Assembly (NCBI GenBank): GCA_900197625.1
Contig: FZLS01000006.1
Span: forward strand, 23,045 to 87,044
Source of the DNA: Rhodobacteraceae bacterium Water-Bin34
Lineage (GTDB): Bacteria > Pseudomonadota > Alphaproteobacteria > Rhodobacterales > Rhodobacteraceae
Reading direction: 5' to 3'
DNA: 64,000 bases
The notes beneath the pieces were generated by a model. The model had not been told where the DNA came from and did no database searches. It saw only the letters and a program-made list of their open reading frames with translations. The translations under genes and the position numbers were made by a program. How positions within the stretch are numbered: position 1 is the stretch's first letter; each line of letters opens with the position of its first letter. Below, piece by piece: positions 30,526 to 40,956 of the stretch.

Positions 30526-32982
30526 TTATTTCTTTTTAAGAATTATTGATCCTAACGAACCGGCACGAGCTAAATCTGGATCAAGAACCATCGGGATATA
30601 TTCCCCTCGTTTCCATAAATTTGCTAAATTATCATACTGATTTGATAGTAAGTGGCCAGATTGTCCCGTTGAGATGATGTATAGTGAGCTTTCTAGGTCG
30701 GAAAAATCTACGATCATTCTAAAACCTGCTGAATGAACATTTTCGAAAGGGTTTTGGCCATAATTTTTTGTTTTTGCTCTCATTAATGTGTCATCGCCAC
30801 CTGATGTTGATTGCTTAATGTTAGATAACCAATTTATTATAGGTATTGCCCCAAATACCTCATGTTTATGGTTAGCTATATGAGCTTCGCCCCATTGCCA
30901 GTTTTCTAAATTATTACCATATTTATTTGATAATTCTTCTATGGCTAAAATAAGAGATTCTTCAGCAATTTGATTGCAAGTCTCTACTTCTGATGAAGGA
31001 ACTATATCGCACCAAGTAGATGCATTATCTATATTACGAAGTACTCTTTCTAAAAAGATAGGGTCAACTTGATTAAATTTCTGAGTAAGGCGACCTAATT
31101 CATCTTGTATTATAAGCTTTTGAAATTTAGAAATCCAAGCACTATAAATTAATGGCTCAGGCATATGTTCATTCATTTCACCGTTCCAATCTGCAAGCAA
31201 ATTCAATGCTTTAGAAGCCAAAATATATGAACTTGATTTCTTAGACAAATTATTTTTGTACCAAAGTTCTTTTGCAATTAGTGGCAAAATTGTCCTTGCT
31301 GTAACTGATATAGTATCTAATTGTGCCTCCATAAAGCTATCGCGTGTATGAATCTCTCGTTCATTCATTAGCTTTGATAAGCGCTTTATTCTAAAATTAT
31401 CTCCCCACCTATGTGTAATATGATTGGGAAAAACTTTATTTGTGGTTCTGTTATTAGTATTTGCAACAATACCATTGTTTGGGTTCATAATGGCTGGATT
31501 TTCTAGATAATCGTAATAACCGTTCCATTGATTTCTTTTTAACCATCCCTGAGAGGGTAATCTGCCTTGACCAAAATGATTAGGATTTCTTCTTGGGATT
31601 TTTCCGATTACTTTCAGTGTTACATTATCTTTGTCTGCAAGGACCATATTATAGATTGGTGTGACATAGTCATTAAATTGTGATTGAGCCGATTTAATGT
31701 TTGTTTGTGTAGTCATATTAAATAATGAACTATAAGATTTATCAAAAGAATCTAATGCAGTTGATTTTATACTCGCAACTTTATTTTGGGGCATTATTTG
31801 CCTAATATTGAAAAAATTATTTGGTAATACAGGCCTATTATTTGCCCATAACAAATCTATAGTTCTACTTTTTGAACCATAAATCTTTATAATTTCTTTT
31901 TTAGTATCAAACGAAACAAAATTATTTCCATCATTATATTGGGTTTCGTCCAATGGATTTAGCTGTTCTATGTAAATGTCTGTATCATCTCCATTGCCTG
32001 CAGAAAAACCCCATGCAAGGTATTTTGATCTTCCTGACATAATCAGAGGTATACCAGGGATTGTCGCGCCAATAATACCACCATTCTTCAGCTCTAATCT
32101 TGCGAGAGACCAATATCCTGGAGCTGTTAGGCTGTTATGTGGATCAGCAGCCAATAAACTAGATTTGCTTGATGTTCTATTTGGATGAGCGGCCCAAACA
32201 TTTGACGCAGGCGTATTTCTAAATTGTCCTAAATTACTTATGTTAAATTTCTCAAATGTTTTATTTCGTAAAATATCTTTATTATTAATTATATCGCTAT
32301 ATTCAACAAAGGATTTAACGCTATTGCTTGGATCATCTGGTAAAATATCTCGTGTTTTTTTATTGCCAACTAAAAGAGAAACCTGCGCACGAATGATTTC
32401 TGACTCAAGATGATCACTTGATTGTATTGCCATGAGTTTAAGTATTGCTAAGCTATCAGCAGGCATCCAAGGTTCAATTTCTGGTTTAAATAAAAAGAAT
32501 TCTGGCGCTCCACGACCTAAAGCATTCTTATTGAGTATTCTTAGCCATGCATTAATACCATTAGAATATGCAATTAATGCATCTAATGCTTCTTTGGATT
32601 GGTACTGTACTGATGTTTTTGCAATATCATAAATACCTAACCTTCTTATCAATTCATCTGATTTAATTGTTTTTTCGCCAAAGATTTCTGAAAGGCGGCC
32701 TTGAGCAGTTCTTCTTAGAAGTGTTATTTGCCATAATCTATCTTGTGCGTGTGAAAAGCCTAATCCAAAGTATGCATCATTTGATGAAGAGCTAAATATA
32801 TGCGGTATGCCTTTGTTATCGCGTACAATCTCAATCTCTTCTATTGTATCGTCTAATTTATAAGTAGTGTTATAGCTTGGTATTGATTGAATTGAAAAAT
32901 AATAAACTAAAATCAATGCACTAATAGCTAATGCAGATAGGAGTAAAAATACTCTGAATAGCCATTTGAATGTTTTAAGCAT
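30526..32982 (-). CDS. Penicillin acylase family N-terminal-nucleophile hydrolase
   Basis: An 818-residue envelope enzyme of the penicillin/acyl-homoserine-lactone acylase family (Ntn hydrolases). One N-terminal TM helix or uncleaved signal (about 9-29) anchors or exports it. The alpha-chain part contains RDNKGIPHIFSSSSNDAYFG and GFSHAQDRLWQ. The autoproteolysis site and nucleophile are S260 in PASNVWAAHP. The beta chain then carries AADPHNSLTAPGYW and, later, GIVANTNNR and SGGDDT. Cleavage before S260 would give two chains. The substrate cannot be read from sequence: side-chain amides, N-acyl amino acids and acyl-homoserine lactones are all possible. It is flanked by hflX and rpe and is not in an operon. 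Confidence 0.9.
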   Translation of the reverse strand: MLKTFKWLFRVFLLLSALAISALILVYYFSIQSIPSYNTTYKLDDTIEEIEIVRDNKGIPHIFSSSSNDAYFGLGFSHAQDRLWQITLLRRTAQGRLSEIFGEKTIKSDELIRRLGIYDIAKTSVQYQSKEALDALIAYSNGINAWLRILNKNALGRGAPEFFLFKPEIEPWMPADSLAILKLMAIQSSDHLESEIIRAQVSLLVGNKKTRDILPDDPSNSVKSFVEYSDIINNKDILRNKTFEKFNISNLGQFRNTPASNVWAAHPNRTSSKSSLLAADPHNSLTAPGYWSLARLELKNGGIIGATIPGIPLIMSGRSKYLAWGFSAGNGDDTDIYIEQLNPLDETQYNDGNNFVSFDTKKEIIKIYGSKSRTIDLLWANNRPVLPNNFFNIRQIMPQNKVASIKSTALDSFDKSYSSLFNMTTQTNIKSAQSQFNDYVTPIYNMVLADKDNVTLKVIGKIPRRNPNHFGQGRLPSQGWLKRNQWNGYYDYLENPAIMNPNNGIVANTNNRTTNKVFPNHITHRWGDNFRIKRLSKLMNEREIHTRDSFMEAQLDTISVTARTILPLIAKELWYKNNLSKKSSSYILASKALNLLADWNGEMNEHMPEPLIYSAWISKFQKLIIQDELGRLTQKFNQVDPIFLERVLRNIDNASTWCDIVPSSEVETCNQIAEESLILAIEELSNKYGNNLENWQWGEAHIANHKHEVFGAIPIINWLSNIKQSTSGGDDTLMRAKTKNYGQNPFENVHSAGFRMIVDFSDLESSLYIISTGQSGHLLSNQYDNLANLWKRGEYIPMVLDPDLARAGSLGSIILKKK

Positions 32983-33102
32983 AAATTTATCCCATTTTAA
33001 TATTAATTATCAGGCGTTTTAAATATGAGCAACTATAATGGGACTGGACTGATCATACTAAGCTAACTAAATAGTACTGAATATTGTTTTAAGGAAAAAA
33101 TC

Positions 33103-33786
33103 ATGGCCATAGAATTTAACCAAAACAGACCATTGATAATTGCACCGTCAATACTTTCTGCAGATTTCGCAAAGTTAGGTGATGAAATAACAAGTGTTGA
33201 ATCTGCGGGTGCTGATTGGATACATGTTGACCCGATGGATGGACACTTTGTTCCAAATTTAACAATTGGTCCAAATGTTGTTGCTGCAATTAGGCCATAT
33301 GTTAAAACCGTTATGGACGTACATCTAATGATTTCACCAGCAGATCCATATTTAGAAGCTTTTGCTAAAGCCGGGTCTGACTTTATAACAGTTCATGCTG
33401 AGGCTGGACCACATCTTGATAGATCGCTGCAAGCTGTTCGCTCATATGGTTGTAAGGCTGGTGTAGCCTTAAATATCACTACACCACTTTCTGTTATTGA
33501 ATATTGTTTGGATAAAATTGATTTGATTTTAATTATGACAATAAATCCCGGGTTTGGTGGTCAAAAATTTACTCACTCCATGATCGATAAAATATCAAAA
33601 GCCAGAAAAATGATTGGCGATAGGCCAATTTGGCTTGAAGTAGATGGTGGCGTTGATCCTACCACAGCCCCACTTTGTTGGAATGCTGGAGCAAACGTAT
33701 TAGTTGCTGGCTCAGCAGTATTTAAAGATGGGTCATCTGATAAATATCAAGAGAATATAAACGCTTTAAAAAGTTCGTGTGTTTAG
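33103..33786 (+). CDS. rpe: Ribulose-phosphate 3-epimerase
   Basis: TIM-barrel enzyme interconverting ribulose-5-phosphate and xylulose-5-phosphate in the pentose phosphate pathway. The 227 residues contain [33 protein letters not shown] (metal-binding His and Asp), [19 protein letters not shown] and [12 protein letters not shown] (second catalytic Asp), with a phosphate-binding GSAVF. Note VDPMDG where many relatives read VDVMDG. AAGGA precedes the ATG by 10 nt. The stop is 8 bp from the convergent SYLF gene. Confidence 0.97.
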   Translation: MAIEFNQNRPLIIAPSILSADFAKLGDEITSVESAGADWIHVDPMDGHFVPNLTIGPNVVAAIRPYVKTVMDVHLMISPADPYLEAFAKAGSDFITVHAEAGPHLDRSLQAVRSYGCKAGVALNITTPLSVIEYCLDKIDLILIMTINPGFGGQKFTHSMIDKISKARKMIGDRPIWLEVDGGVDPTTAPLCWNAGANVLVAGSAVFKDGSSDKYQENINALKSSCV

Positions 33787-33794
33787 AATATTTT

Positions 33795-34352
33795 TTAACG
33801 GATAATTCGTGAATACTTAGAGCCTTCCAGAGTTAAGCCTAAATGAAGGCCTTCTTGGCCAAAAATCACTCCGTAAACATCATCTAGATAGGTATTAGTA
33901 TCTATATCAACAACGTCGCCTTGATCTATCAAAGTATATCCTAAGTCAGCTCCAACAGTCCAACCATCCTGTCTTCGAAAACGTGCAAGGCTTCGCTCAG
34001 ATGTGAAAAACATTGCTGAAGAATAACGTTGGATACCGAACTGGGGCCCAATTGATACAGATGCTATAGAATAGTACTCAACAGGAGCTTGACCTATAAG
34101 AAGTGAACCTTCTCCATATGATGTGCCGAGGCCAATACTACCTCGTCTTATTCTGGGCATAACTAAAATGCCTGCTGAGCTGTCAATTAAATTTGAAAAT
34201 CTATTTCCTAAATTTTTCAGTTCTCTCATCGCCGTATCGACGCGACTATCAATACGACTACGGCTTGCCGCTAATGCAGGAGATGTAATACTTGAAGTTA
34301 CAATTCCAGCAGATGAACCAATTATAAAAGATCTTCTTGATGGTTTATGCAT
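33795..34352 (-). CDS. Tat-exported SYLF-domain (Ysc84-like) lipid-binding protein
   Basis: A 185-residue protein with the SYLF/DUF500 domain, which binds membranes or phosphoinositides in eukaryotic Ysc84/SH3YL1 and is common but poorly understood in bacteria. The N-terminus SRRSFIIGSSAGIVTS is a twin-arginine signal ending near ALAAS, so the product is probably exported folded to the periplasm. The domain itself includes SSAGILVMPRIRRGSIGLG, YYSIASVSIGPQFGIQ and DVYGVIFGQEGLHLGLTLEG. It sits between rpe and hemB with no operon partner. Confidence 0.85.
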   Translation of the reverse strand: MHKPSRRSFIIGSSAGIVTSSITSPALAASRSRIDSRVDTAMRELKNLGNRFSNLIDSSAGILVMPRIRRGSIGLGTSYGEGSLLIGQAPVEYYSIASVSIGPQFGIQRYSSAMFFTSERSLARFRRQDGWTVGADLGYTLIDQGDVVDIDTNTYLDDVYGVIFGQEGLHLGLTLEGSKYSRIIR

Positions 34353-34451
34353 TTAAATCTCCTGTACTACTGCTTTCACTCTTTGGTGAATTTTTATTAA
34401 TTATACATTAAACTAAATTTCATGTCACCTATATAGATTACTAATATGATA

Positions 34452-35456
34452 CTATAATGGACTATCCAATATTTCTGCCATTTTTATAGCATGATATGTT
34501 AAAATTCCTGCACATCCAGCACGTTTGAAAGAAAGAAGTGACTCAAAAATAACTTTATCTCTTTCAATCCAACCATTACGTGCTGCAGCTTCTATCATGG
34601 CGTACTCACCTGATACTTGATATGCAAAGCAGGGGGCAGATATTTCTTTATTTATGCTTTGGCAAATATCTAAATAAGGCATTCCTGGTTTGACCATTAC
34701 CATATCTGCTCCCTCTGAAAGATCACGATGTATCATTCTTAAAGCTTCATTTTTGTTTGCTGGATCTAGTTGATAAGTTTTTTTATCGCCTTTAAGCGCA
34801 CCTGATGCTCCAACGGCATCTCGAAAAGGACCATAATATGCTGATGAGAATTTTGCAGAATATGCCATAATCGCAACATTTTGAAAATCGTTAGACTCTA
34901 AAGCGGATCTGATAATACCAATTCGGCCGTCCATCATGTCTGAGGGACCTAATATATTTGCACCTGATTCAGCTTGAACGATTGCCTGTTTCTCAAGTGC
35001 CATTAATGTTTCATCGTTGATAATCTCTCCATCCCTTAAAATTCCATCGTGGCCATCTGAATTATATGGGTCGAGTGCGACATCTAGCATTATGCCAATA
35101 TCTGGTACAGCTGCTCGAATTGCCCTAGTAGCTCTATTTACTAAATTTTCTGGATTAAATGCTTCTGTGCATTCTTTATTTTTATTTTTTTTATCTGTAT
35201 AAGGAAATAATGCTATTACAGGTATTCCAATGTTAGCAGCATGATTTGCCATTTCTACGGCCATATCTATACTCAATCGATTTACACCAGGCATTGATAA
35301 TATCGGATCAGTTATTTTTTCTCCATCACAAATAAACATAGGATATATTAAATCATCTGGGCTAATTACTGTCTCAGATACCATTCTTCGCATCCAATCA
35401 GTTTGGCGAAGTCTTCTTGGGCGTGACATAGGAAATGGTGCTATCTGATTTTCCAT
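34452..35456 (-). CDS. hemB: Delta-aminolevulinic acid dehydratase (porphobilinogen synthase)
   Basis: HemB condenses two 5-aminolevulinate molecules to porphobilinogen in haem synthesis. Of 334 residues, the Schiff-base lysines are K202 (AYSAKFSS) and K256 (VMVKPG). The metal-site region reads DVALDPYNSDGHDG, with Asp in place of the zinc cysteines, so it should be a magnesium-type enzyme as in other alphaproteobacteria. GPSDMMDGR and YQVSGEYAMI are conserved. It is transcribed divergently from mfd across 136 bp. The window's haem user katG may depend on it. Confidence 0.97.
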   Translation of the reverse strand: MENQIAPFPMSRPRRLRQTDWMRRMVSETVISPDDLIYPMFICDGEKITDPILSMPGVNRLSIDMAVEMANHAANIGIPVIALFPYTDKKNKNKECTEAFNPENLVNRATRAIRAAVPDIGIMLDVALDPYNSDGHDGILRDGEIINDETLMALEKQAIVQAESGANILGPSDMMDGRIGIIRSALESNDFQNVAIMAYSAKFSSAYYGPFRDAVGASGALKGDKKTYQLDPANKNEALRMIHRDLSEGADMVMVKPGMPYLDICQSINKEISAPCFAYQVSGEYAMIEAAARNGWIERDKVIFESLLSFKRAGCAGILTYHAIKMAEILDSPL

Positions 35457-35592
35457 TGAACTCTCTTTTTGTTGTAATATTTTATGATTTAGCCTTTTAT
35501 AACAATAAAATCCATTCTTTTTAACGATTAAATATTAAAGCTATTTAAGGGTAGGGGTTGCACATAAAACTTGCTCAAGTTAAGCAAAATTT

Positions 35593-38500
35593 ATGAACAG
35601 TTTTTCCAAAAATATTATAAACTTATCTGGATCTCCTGACGGTTTTGACGCAAAAATTTTATCTAATTTTATAAATGAGCAACAAAAATCTATAATTTTT
35701 GTTGCAAGAGATGACAAACGTTTAGATCTAATGCGTAAATCACTTTGGTTTTTTTCGCCAAACACTATCGTTTTAGACTTCCCGGCCTGGGATTGTTTGC
35801 CATACGATAGAGTTTCCCCTAATGCAGACGTTGCATCAGCTAGGATGGCTACACTGGCGGCATTAGCATCTGGATTTGACACACCGATTATACTTCTTAC
35901 CACTTTAGCTGCAATCTCGCAATATATTCCAAATAGACAAACTGTTTCAAACAATAGTTTTGTTGCTACAGTAGGGCGTAATATTAATCTAATAGAATTA
36001 AGGACGTATTTTACAAAAATGGGTTTCGTCCAATCTCCAACTGTCACAGAACCTGGAGATTATGCAATCCGAGGGGGTATAATTGACGTTTTCCCCCCAG
36101 GAGAAAGTGGTCCTGTACGAATGGATCTTTTTGGAGATGAATTAGAGTCTGCTCGAAGATTTGATCCTATTTCTCAGCGTACAGTTGAAAGTTTAGAAAG
36201 AATTGAATTTGCTCCTGTTACTGAGGTAATTCTAGATGATTATGCAATCAGCCGCTTCAGGAGTAATTATCGTAAAGAATTTGGATCAGCTGGACTAGAT
36301 GACCCTCTATATGAAGCCATCAGCGTAGGACGTAAGCATCAAGGTTATGAACACTGGGCACCGTATTTCCATGAAGATATGGAAACAATATTTGATCATT
36401 TACCTGAGGCAGTAATTTTTATGGATGAGAATATAGAAAGTGTGCATAAAAATAGATGGGATGGAATTAACGATCAATACTCAGCGCGTTTGGACGGTTT
36501 GAACTCTAAAAATAGATTAGAGACAATATATAAGCCTATTAAGCCCAATGAATTTTACATCTCTCCTAATGCGTTATTTGAAGTTTTAAGTGACCGTGAA
36601 ATAAGAAGATTTATAGTCTTACCACAGCCAACTGGCCCAAATTCTCTTGATATGAGAGCAAGAATAGGCAGAAATTTTGCTCCGGAAAGGCAAAATGAAG
36701 AAATTGCATTATTTGAAGAATTTGCAAAACATATCACATATAAAAGAAAAACTACTTCAGTTGTAATCGCATCTTTTTCTTTAGGTGCCCGTGAAAGACT
36801 ATTTGGATTATTAGAAGATCAAGGCTTATCAGGAATGATAAATATTAAGACTTGGAAAGATATAAATCAAGAAATCGGATCAATATCTCTTGTTGTTTGG
36901 CATTTGGAACATGGCTTTGAATCTCCTGGCTTGACGGTAATATCTGAACAAGATGTCCTTGGTGATTTTATAATTAGAAAATCAAACAAAAGAAAGCGTG
37001 CAAAAAATTTCCTAACAGAGGCGTCTAGTTTGTCACTTGATGATCTAGTTGTACATGTCGACCATGGGGTCGGTATCTATCGAGGATTAGAAACTGTAAA
37101 AGCTGCAGGAGCTCCACATGATTGTTTGCTATTGGAATATGCGAATAATGATAGGTTATACCTACCTGTTGAAAATATTGAATTATTAAGCCGATACGGT
37201 CATGAAACAGGACTATTGGATCGGTTAGGGGGAAGTGCCTGGCAAGCTAAGAAAGCAAAACTCAAAGAACGCATTCGTGAAATGGCAAATAAATTACTTC
37301 GCATAGCGGCCGAAAGATCATTACGTAAATCCGAAATTTTAGAAGTATCACCTGATAAATGGAATGCGTTTTGTGCACGTTTTCCATATGTGGAAACTGA
37401 TGACCAAATGAATGCGATTGAAGATGTTGTTTCTGATATGTCTTCTGGAAAGCCAATGGATAGATTGGTATGTGGAGATGTAGGATTTGGCAAAACTGAA
37501 GTAGCATTACGGGCTGCTTTCATAGCAGCAAATGCGGGAACGCAAGTGGCAATTATTGCACCAACAACACTGTTGGCTCGACAACACTTCAAATCTTTCG
37601 AAGAAAGATTTCGTGGAACAAATATAAGAGTTAACCAGCTTTCAAGATTTGTAACTTCATCACAAATGAAAAAAAACCGAGAAGCCTTACGTGAAGGCGC
37701 TGTAGAAATTACAATTGGAACACATGCACTGCTGGCAAAAGAAATAAAATTTGCCAATCTTGGACTTTTAATAATCGACGAAGAACAAAAATTTGGAGTA
37801 GGGCACAAAGAGCGTTTAAAACAATTAAAATCAGACATTCATGTGTTGACTTTAACTGCAACACCGATACCGAGAACATTACAGTTATCTCTATCTGGCG
37901 TGAGAGAGCTCTCAGTAATTGGAACCCCACCTATAGATCGATTGGCCATTAGAACTTATGTAAGTGAATTTGATACTGTGACTTTGAGGGAGGCGTTGTT
38001 AAGGGAGCATTACAGAGGGGGACAGAGTTTTTTTGTTGTGCCAAGAATTTCTGACCTTCCTGAAATAGAAGCATTTATTGAAGAGCAAGTACCAGAAATA
38101 AAGCATGTGGTAGCACATGGTCAGATGCCTGCTGGTGAATTAGACGAAAGAATGAATGCATTCTATGATGGAAAATTTGGTATTTTAGTAGCAACAACAA
38201 TTGTTGAAAGTGGTTTGGATATACCTACTGCCAATACTATCATAATTCATAGGGCCGATATGTTTGGTTTATCACAGCTCTACCAAATTCGAGGCAGAGT
38301 AGGGCGATCTAAAACAAGAGCATACGCATATTTAACAACAAAACCACGACAGAAATTAACTCCATCTGCAACTAAAAGACTTCGTGTTTTAGGGTCTTTA
38401 GATAGTCTAGGTGCTGGATTTATGTTAGCAAGCCAGGATTTAGATATCCGAGGTGCTGGCAACATTCTAGGAGAGGAGCAATCTGGTAATATTCGAGAAG

Positions 38501-39048
38501 TTGGATATGAACTTTACCAAGAAATGTTAGAGGATGCGATTGCCAAAATAAAATCTGGCCAAATGGAAGGCCTAACTGATGAGGGGTCATGGTCACCTCA
38601 AATAAATTTAGGAGTTCCAGTTTTAATTCCTGAAGTTTATGTTCCTGATCTAGATGTGCGCTTAGGTTTATATCGCCGATTGTCATCGCTTTCTAAAAAG
38701 ATAGAATTAGAAGCATTTGCAGCAGAGTTAATTGATAGGTTTGGTAAATTACCAAATGAGGTAGATATGTTGCTTAAAGTAGTTAGGATTAAAGGCATGT
38801 GCTACGCCGCGGGAATTTCGAAATTCGATAGTGGCCCAAAAGGCGCTGTAATACAATTTCACCAAGATAAATTTATTAATCCAGTTGGTTTGGCGCAATA
38901 TCTTTTAGATTCACGTGGTACTGCAAAAGTTAAGGACAACAAATTAATTGTCCTTAGAGATTGGATAAATAGTGATAAAAAAATTAAAGGAGCATATGTT
39001 ATTGCTCGTGAACTTGCCGTAATGGCAAAAAACCTAAAGCCAAATTAA
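35593..39048 (+). CDS. mfd: Transcription-repair coupling factor Mfd
   Basis: Translocase that removes RNA polymerase stalled at DNA lesions and recruits UvrA. The 1151 residues have the usual order: a UvrB-like N-terminal module (VFPPGESGPVRMDLFGDE), the RNA-polymerase-interaction domain (LVVHVDHGVGIYRGLE, LEYANNDRLYLPVENI), and the RecG-like motor. The motor has Walker A GDVGFGKTEVALRA, DEEQ box LLIIDEEQKFGVGHK, TATPIPRTLQ and QIRGRVGRS. The C-terminal UvrA-masking domain follows. An inverted repeat AACTTGctCAAGTT lies 11 bp before the ATG. The stop shares a TTAA with the convergent transporter gene. Confidence 0.97.
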   Translation: MNSFSKNIINLSGSPDGFDAKILSNFINEQQKSIIFVARDDKRLDLMRKSLWFFSPNTIVLDFPAWDCLPYDRVSPNADVASARMATLAALASGFDTPIILLTTLAAISQYIPNRQTVSNNSFVATVGRNINLIELRTYFTKMGFVQSPTVTEPGDYAIRGGIIDVFPPGESGPVRMDLFGDELESARRFDPISQRTVESLERIEFAPVTEVILDDYAISRFRSNYRKEFGSAGLDDPLYEAISVGRKHQGYEHWAPYFHEDMETIFDHLPEAVIFMDENIESVHKNRWDGINDQYSARLDGLNSKNRLETIYKPIKPNEFYISPNALFEVLSDREIRRFIVLPQPTGPNSLDMRARIGRNFAPERQNEEIALFEEFAKHITYKRKTTSVVIASFSLGARERLFGLLEDQGLSGMINIKTWKDINQEIGSISLVVWHLEHGFESPGLTVISEQDVLGDFIIRKSNKRKRAKNFLTEASSLSLDDLVVHVDHGVGIYRGLETVKAAGAPHDCLLLEYANNDRLYLPVENIELLSRYGHETGLLDRLGGSAWQAKKAKLKERIREMANKLLRIAAERSLRKSEILEVSPDKWNAFCARFPYVETDDQMNAIEDVVSDMSSGKPMDRLVCGDVGFGKTEVALRAAFIAANAGTQVAIIAPTTLLARQHFKSFEERFRGTNIRVNQLSRFVTSSQMKKNREALREGAVEITIGTHALLAKEIKFANLGLLIIDEEQKFGVGHKERLKQLKSDIHVLTLTATPIPRTLQLSLSGVRELSVIGTPPIDRLAIRTYVSEFDTVTLREALLREHYRGGQSFFVVPRISDLPEIEAFIEEQVPEIKHVVAHGQMPAGELDERMNAFYDGKFGILVATTIVESGLDIPTANTIIIHRADMFGLSQLYQIRGRVGRSKTRAYAYLTTKPRQKLTPSATKRLRVLGSLDSLGAGFMLASQDLDIRGAGNILGEEQSGNIREVGYELYQEMLEDAIAKIKSGQMEGLTDEGSWSPQINLGVPVLIPEVYVPDLDVRLGLYRRLSSLSKKIELEAFAAELIDRFGKLPNEVDMLLKVVRIKGMCYAAGISKFDSGPKGAVIQFHQDKFINPVGLAQYLLDSRGTAKVKDNKLIVLRDWINSDKKIKGAYVIARELAVMAKNLKPN

Positions 39049-40244
39049 CTTATAACTCTTGGATTTTTTAAATTCAGTACAAACGATAGTATAGCTAAAA
39101 TAGTCACTCCAGTTATTAACGGCAGTCCAGTACCATTAAAAAGCATTCCTATAATCATGGCTATAATTATACTAATAAAAGTTGAAGTAGATCCAATAAT
39201 AGAAGATGCAAGTCCTGCTATGTGACCAACCGGTTCCATTGCCAATGCCATAAGGTTGCCAACAGACATAGCCATAGTGAACAAAAGTACAGATGACCAA
39301 ATTATGAAGACTGGAAGATGTAATAAGTTTGGAATTAATTCTAAATAATAAATCATTAGCGTGACCATTGAAAAAAACATATTAAAACCGATTGCACATG
39401 TTGATAAAAACCACATTCCTAATTTTTCGACCAGAAAGGCATTTAATATATTTGAAAGTGCAGAAAAAAGTGCAATGCCACAAAAGTACAAAGGGAATTT
39501 ATTTTCTGCGTGAAGCCAGTTAGTAAATATTTGAGGCGAACTTGCAATATAGGAAAATAATCCACCAAGTACTAATGCTTGAACGAGTGTCGATATCATA
39601 ACTCGTTTATTTGTAAATACAGTTTTATAACCTTGTATCAAGTTTGAGATTAAAAATGGGTTTCTATTTTCAATAATTAATGTTTCTTTTTGTCTTATTA
39701 AAAGCCATACAAAAGCTATTAATCCCGCAAATGCGCAGGCAATAAATATTGATTGCCAGCCAAATAATATCATTAGATACTGACCGATTAACGGAGAAAT
39801 TGCTGGAGCAAGAACAAATATCATCATCGCTAACGAGATAACACGCGCTAATTTTCTTCCATTGTATAGATCTCTAACCATTGCTGTACCTGCAGCTCTT
39901 GGAGCTGATATGCCCAAGCCTTGAATGAACCTTGCTGTTAATAACATAAAGAAATTCGATGTAATTATTGCAGCAATGCTAGCCAATATAAATAAAGAAA
40001 TTCCAGTGCATAAAACAATTTTACGACCATAAGTATCAGATAGTGGGCCTGATATTAATTGTCCCAGCCCTGTTCCGAGTAAAAAAACTGTTATTATAAG
40101 TTGCGCTTGGTTATTTGTTTGAAGGTCTAAATCATTCGCTATAAGATTTAATGCTGGAAGCATCATGTCAGTGCCGATAGCAATTAAAGAGAACAGAAAT
40201 GCAATCAATGCTATAAACTCAGTAAGAGATAATCTTTTACCCAT
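39045..40244 (-). CDS. Bcr/CflA-family multidrug MFS transporter
   Basis: Twelve-helix DHA1 drug-proton antiporter of 399 residues. Family marks are DMMLPALNLIANDL in helix 1, GTGLGQLISGPLSDTYGRK (motif A) and FIQGLGISAPRAAGTAMVRDLY, the Bcr/CflA signature. The ATG at 40244 lies inside the end of the dsbA-like gene (8-bp overlap); an in-frame TTG just upstream is less likely. It ends the minus-strand run arsC-aqpS-dsbA-bcr. A role in drug, metal or metabolite export cannot be decided. Confidence 0.9.
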   Translation of the reverse strand: MGKRLSLTEFIALIAFLFSLIAIGTDMMLPALNLIANDLDLQTNNQAQLIITVFLLGTGLGQLISGPLSDTYGRKIVLCTGISLFILASIAAIITSNFFMLLTARFIQGLGISAPRAAGTAMVRDLYNGRKLARVISLAMMIFVLAPAISPLIGQYLMILFGWQSIFIACAFAGLIAFVWLLIRQKETLIIENRNPFLISNLIQGYKTVFTNKRVMISTLVQALVLGGLFSYIASSPQIFTNWLHAENKFPLYFCGIALFSALSNILNAFLVEKLGMWFLSTCAIGFNMFFSMVTLMIYYLELIPNLLHLPVFIIWSSVLLFTMAMSVGNLMALAMEPVGHIAGLASSIIGSTSTFISIIIAMIIGMLFNGTGLPLITGVTILAILSFVLNLKNPRVIS

Positions 40245-40881
40245 CAAATTTTGTAACTTCTTGTATTTCTTTGATTATATTATCCCAAACGTCTGTATTT
40301 TGAGCACCCTGAACAACATATTCGTTAGCTACAACAAATGCAGGGACACCTTGTATGCCTTTTTTTCTTGCGTCAGTATCACGTGCCATTATATCGTCTA
40401 CATCAGCATCACTTTCTAATAAACGTCGTACAACATCTTGATTCATTCCCGCTGCGCTAGCAATGCGTGTGAGAACTGATTTTTCAGAAATATCACGTCC
40501 TTCCTGAAAATATGATTTAAATAATCTATCTACAATTATATTTTGTTTTCCTTCAATTCCTGCCCAATGAATTAATCTATGTGCATCAATAGTATTTGGA
40601 GTTCTTTTAATCCCGCCAAAGTTCATTGAAATACCGCTTTCTTTAGCTGTTTTGTCAATATTGCTATAAACTTTTACGGCTTCTTCTTGGCCTCCAAATT
40701 TTGCCTCTAAATATTCTCTTCTATCCATACCTTTTTTTGGCATAGTTGGGTTTAATTGAAACGGATGCCACTCAATAATAAAATTATGTGTAGGGTTTGC
40801 CTCCAGAGCACGATCTAGACGTGTTTTGCCAATAAAACACCATGGGCAAATTGGATCAGATATTATGTCTATTTTTGCCAT
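40237..40881 (-). CDS. FrnE-like DsbA-family thiol oxidoreductase
   Basis: Cytoplasmic DsbA-fold protein of 214 residues, FrnE/2-hydroxychromene-isomerase-like group. The CPWC active site (C12/C15) lies at the very N-terminus (DPICPWCFIGKTRL), with no signal peptide. The helical insertion (PNTIDAHRLIHWA) and the cis-Pro loop GIQGVPAFVV are intact. FrnE of Deinococcus is a stress-induced disulfide isomerase. It overlaps the bcr-like gene by 8 bp and starts 75 bp after the aquaporin gene, so it may belong to the arsenic cassette and act as a thiol partner. Confidence 0.92.
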   Translation of the reverse strand: MAKIDIISDPICPWCFIGKTRLDRALEANPTHNFIIEWHPFQLNPTMPKKGMDRREYLEAKFGGQEEAVKVYSNIDKTAKESGISMNFGGIKRTPNTIDAHRLIHWAGIEGKQNIIVDRLFKSYFQEGRDISEKSVLTRIASAAGMNQDVVRRLLESDADVDDIMARDTDARKKGIQGVPAFVVANEYVVQGAQNTDVWDNIIKEIQEVTKFDG

Positions 40882-40956
40882 ATATGCGGTTTCCTTTTAA
40901 ATTTGGTTTTTTTAACTAATAGTAATTCATAAATGTAACCATCAGTTATGGTCTAA

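Noticed and set aside
35568..35581. AACTTGctCAAGTT before mfd as a LexA box
   Set aside because: Alphaproteobacterial LexA sites read GAAC-N7-GTTC; this one does not, and six pairs with a 2-nt centre may be chance.
37200..37838. A 212-codon minus-strand ORF inside mfd
   Set aside because: It lies opposite the mfd motor domain, whose motifs are intact; its sequence is Ser/Cys-rich and typical of a shadow frame.
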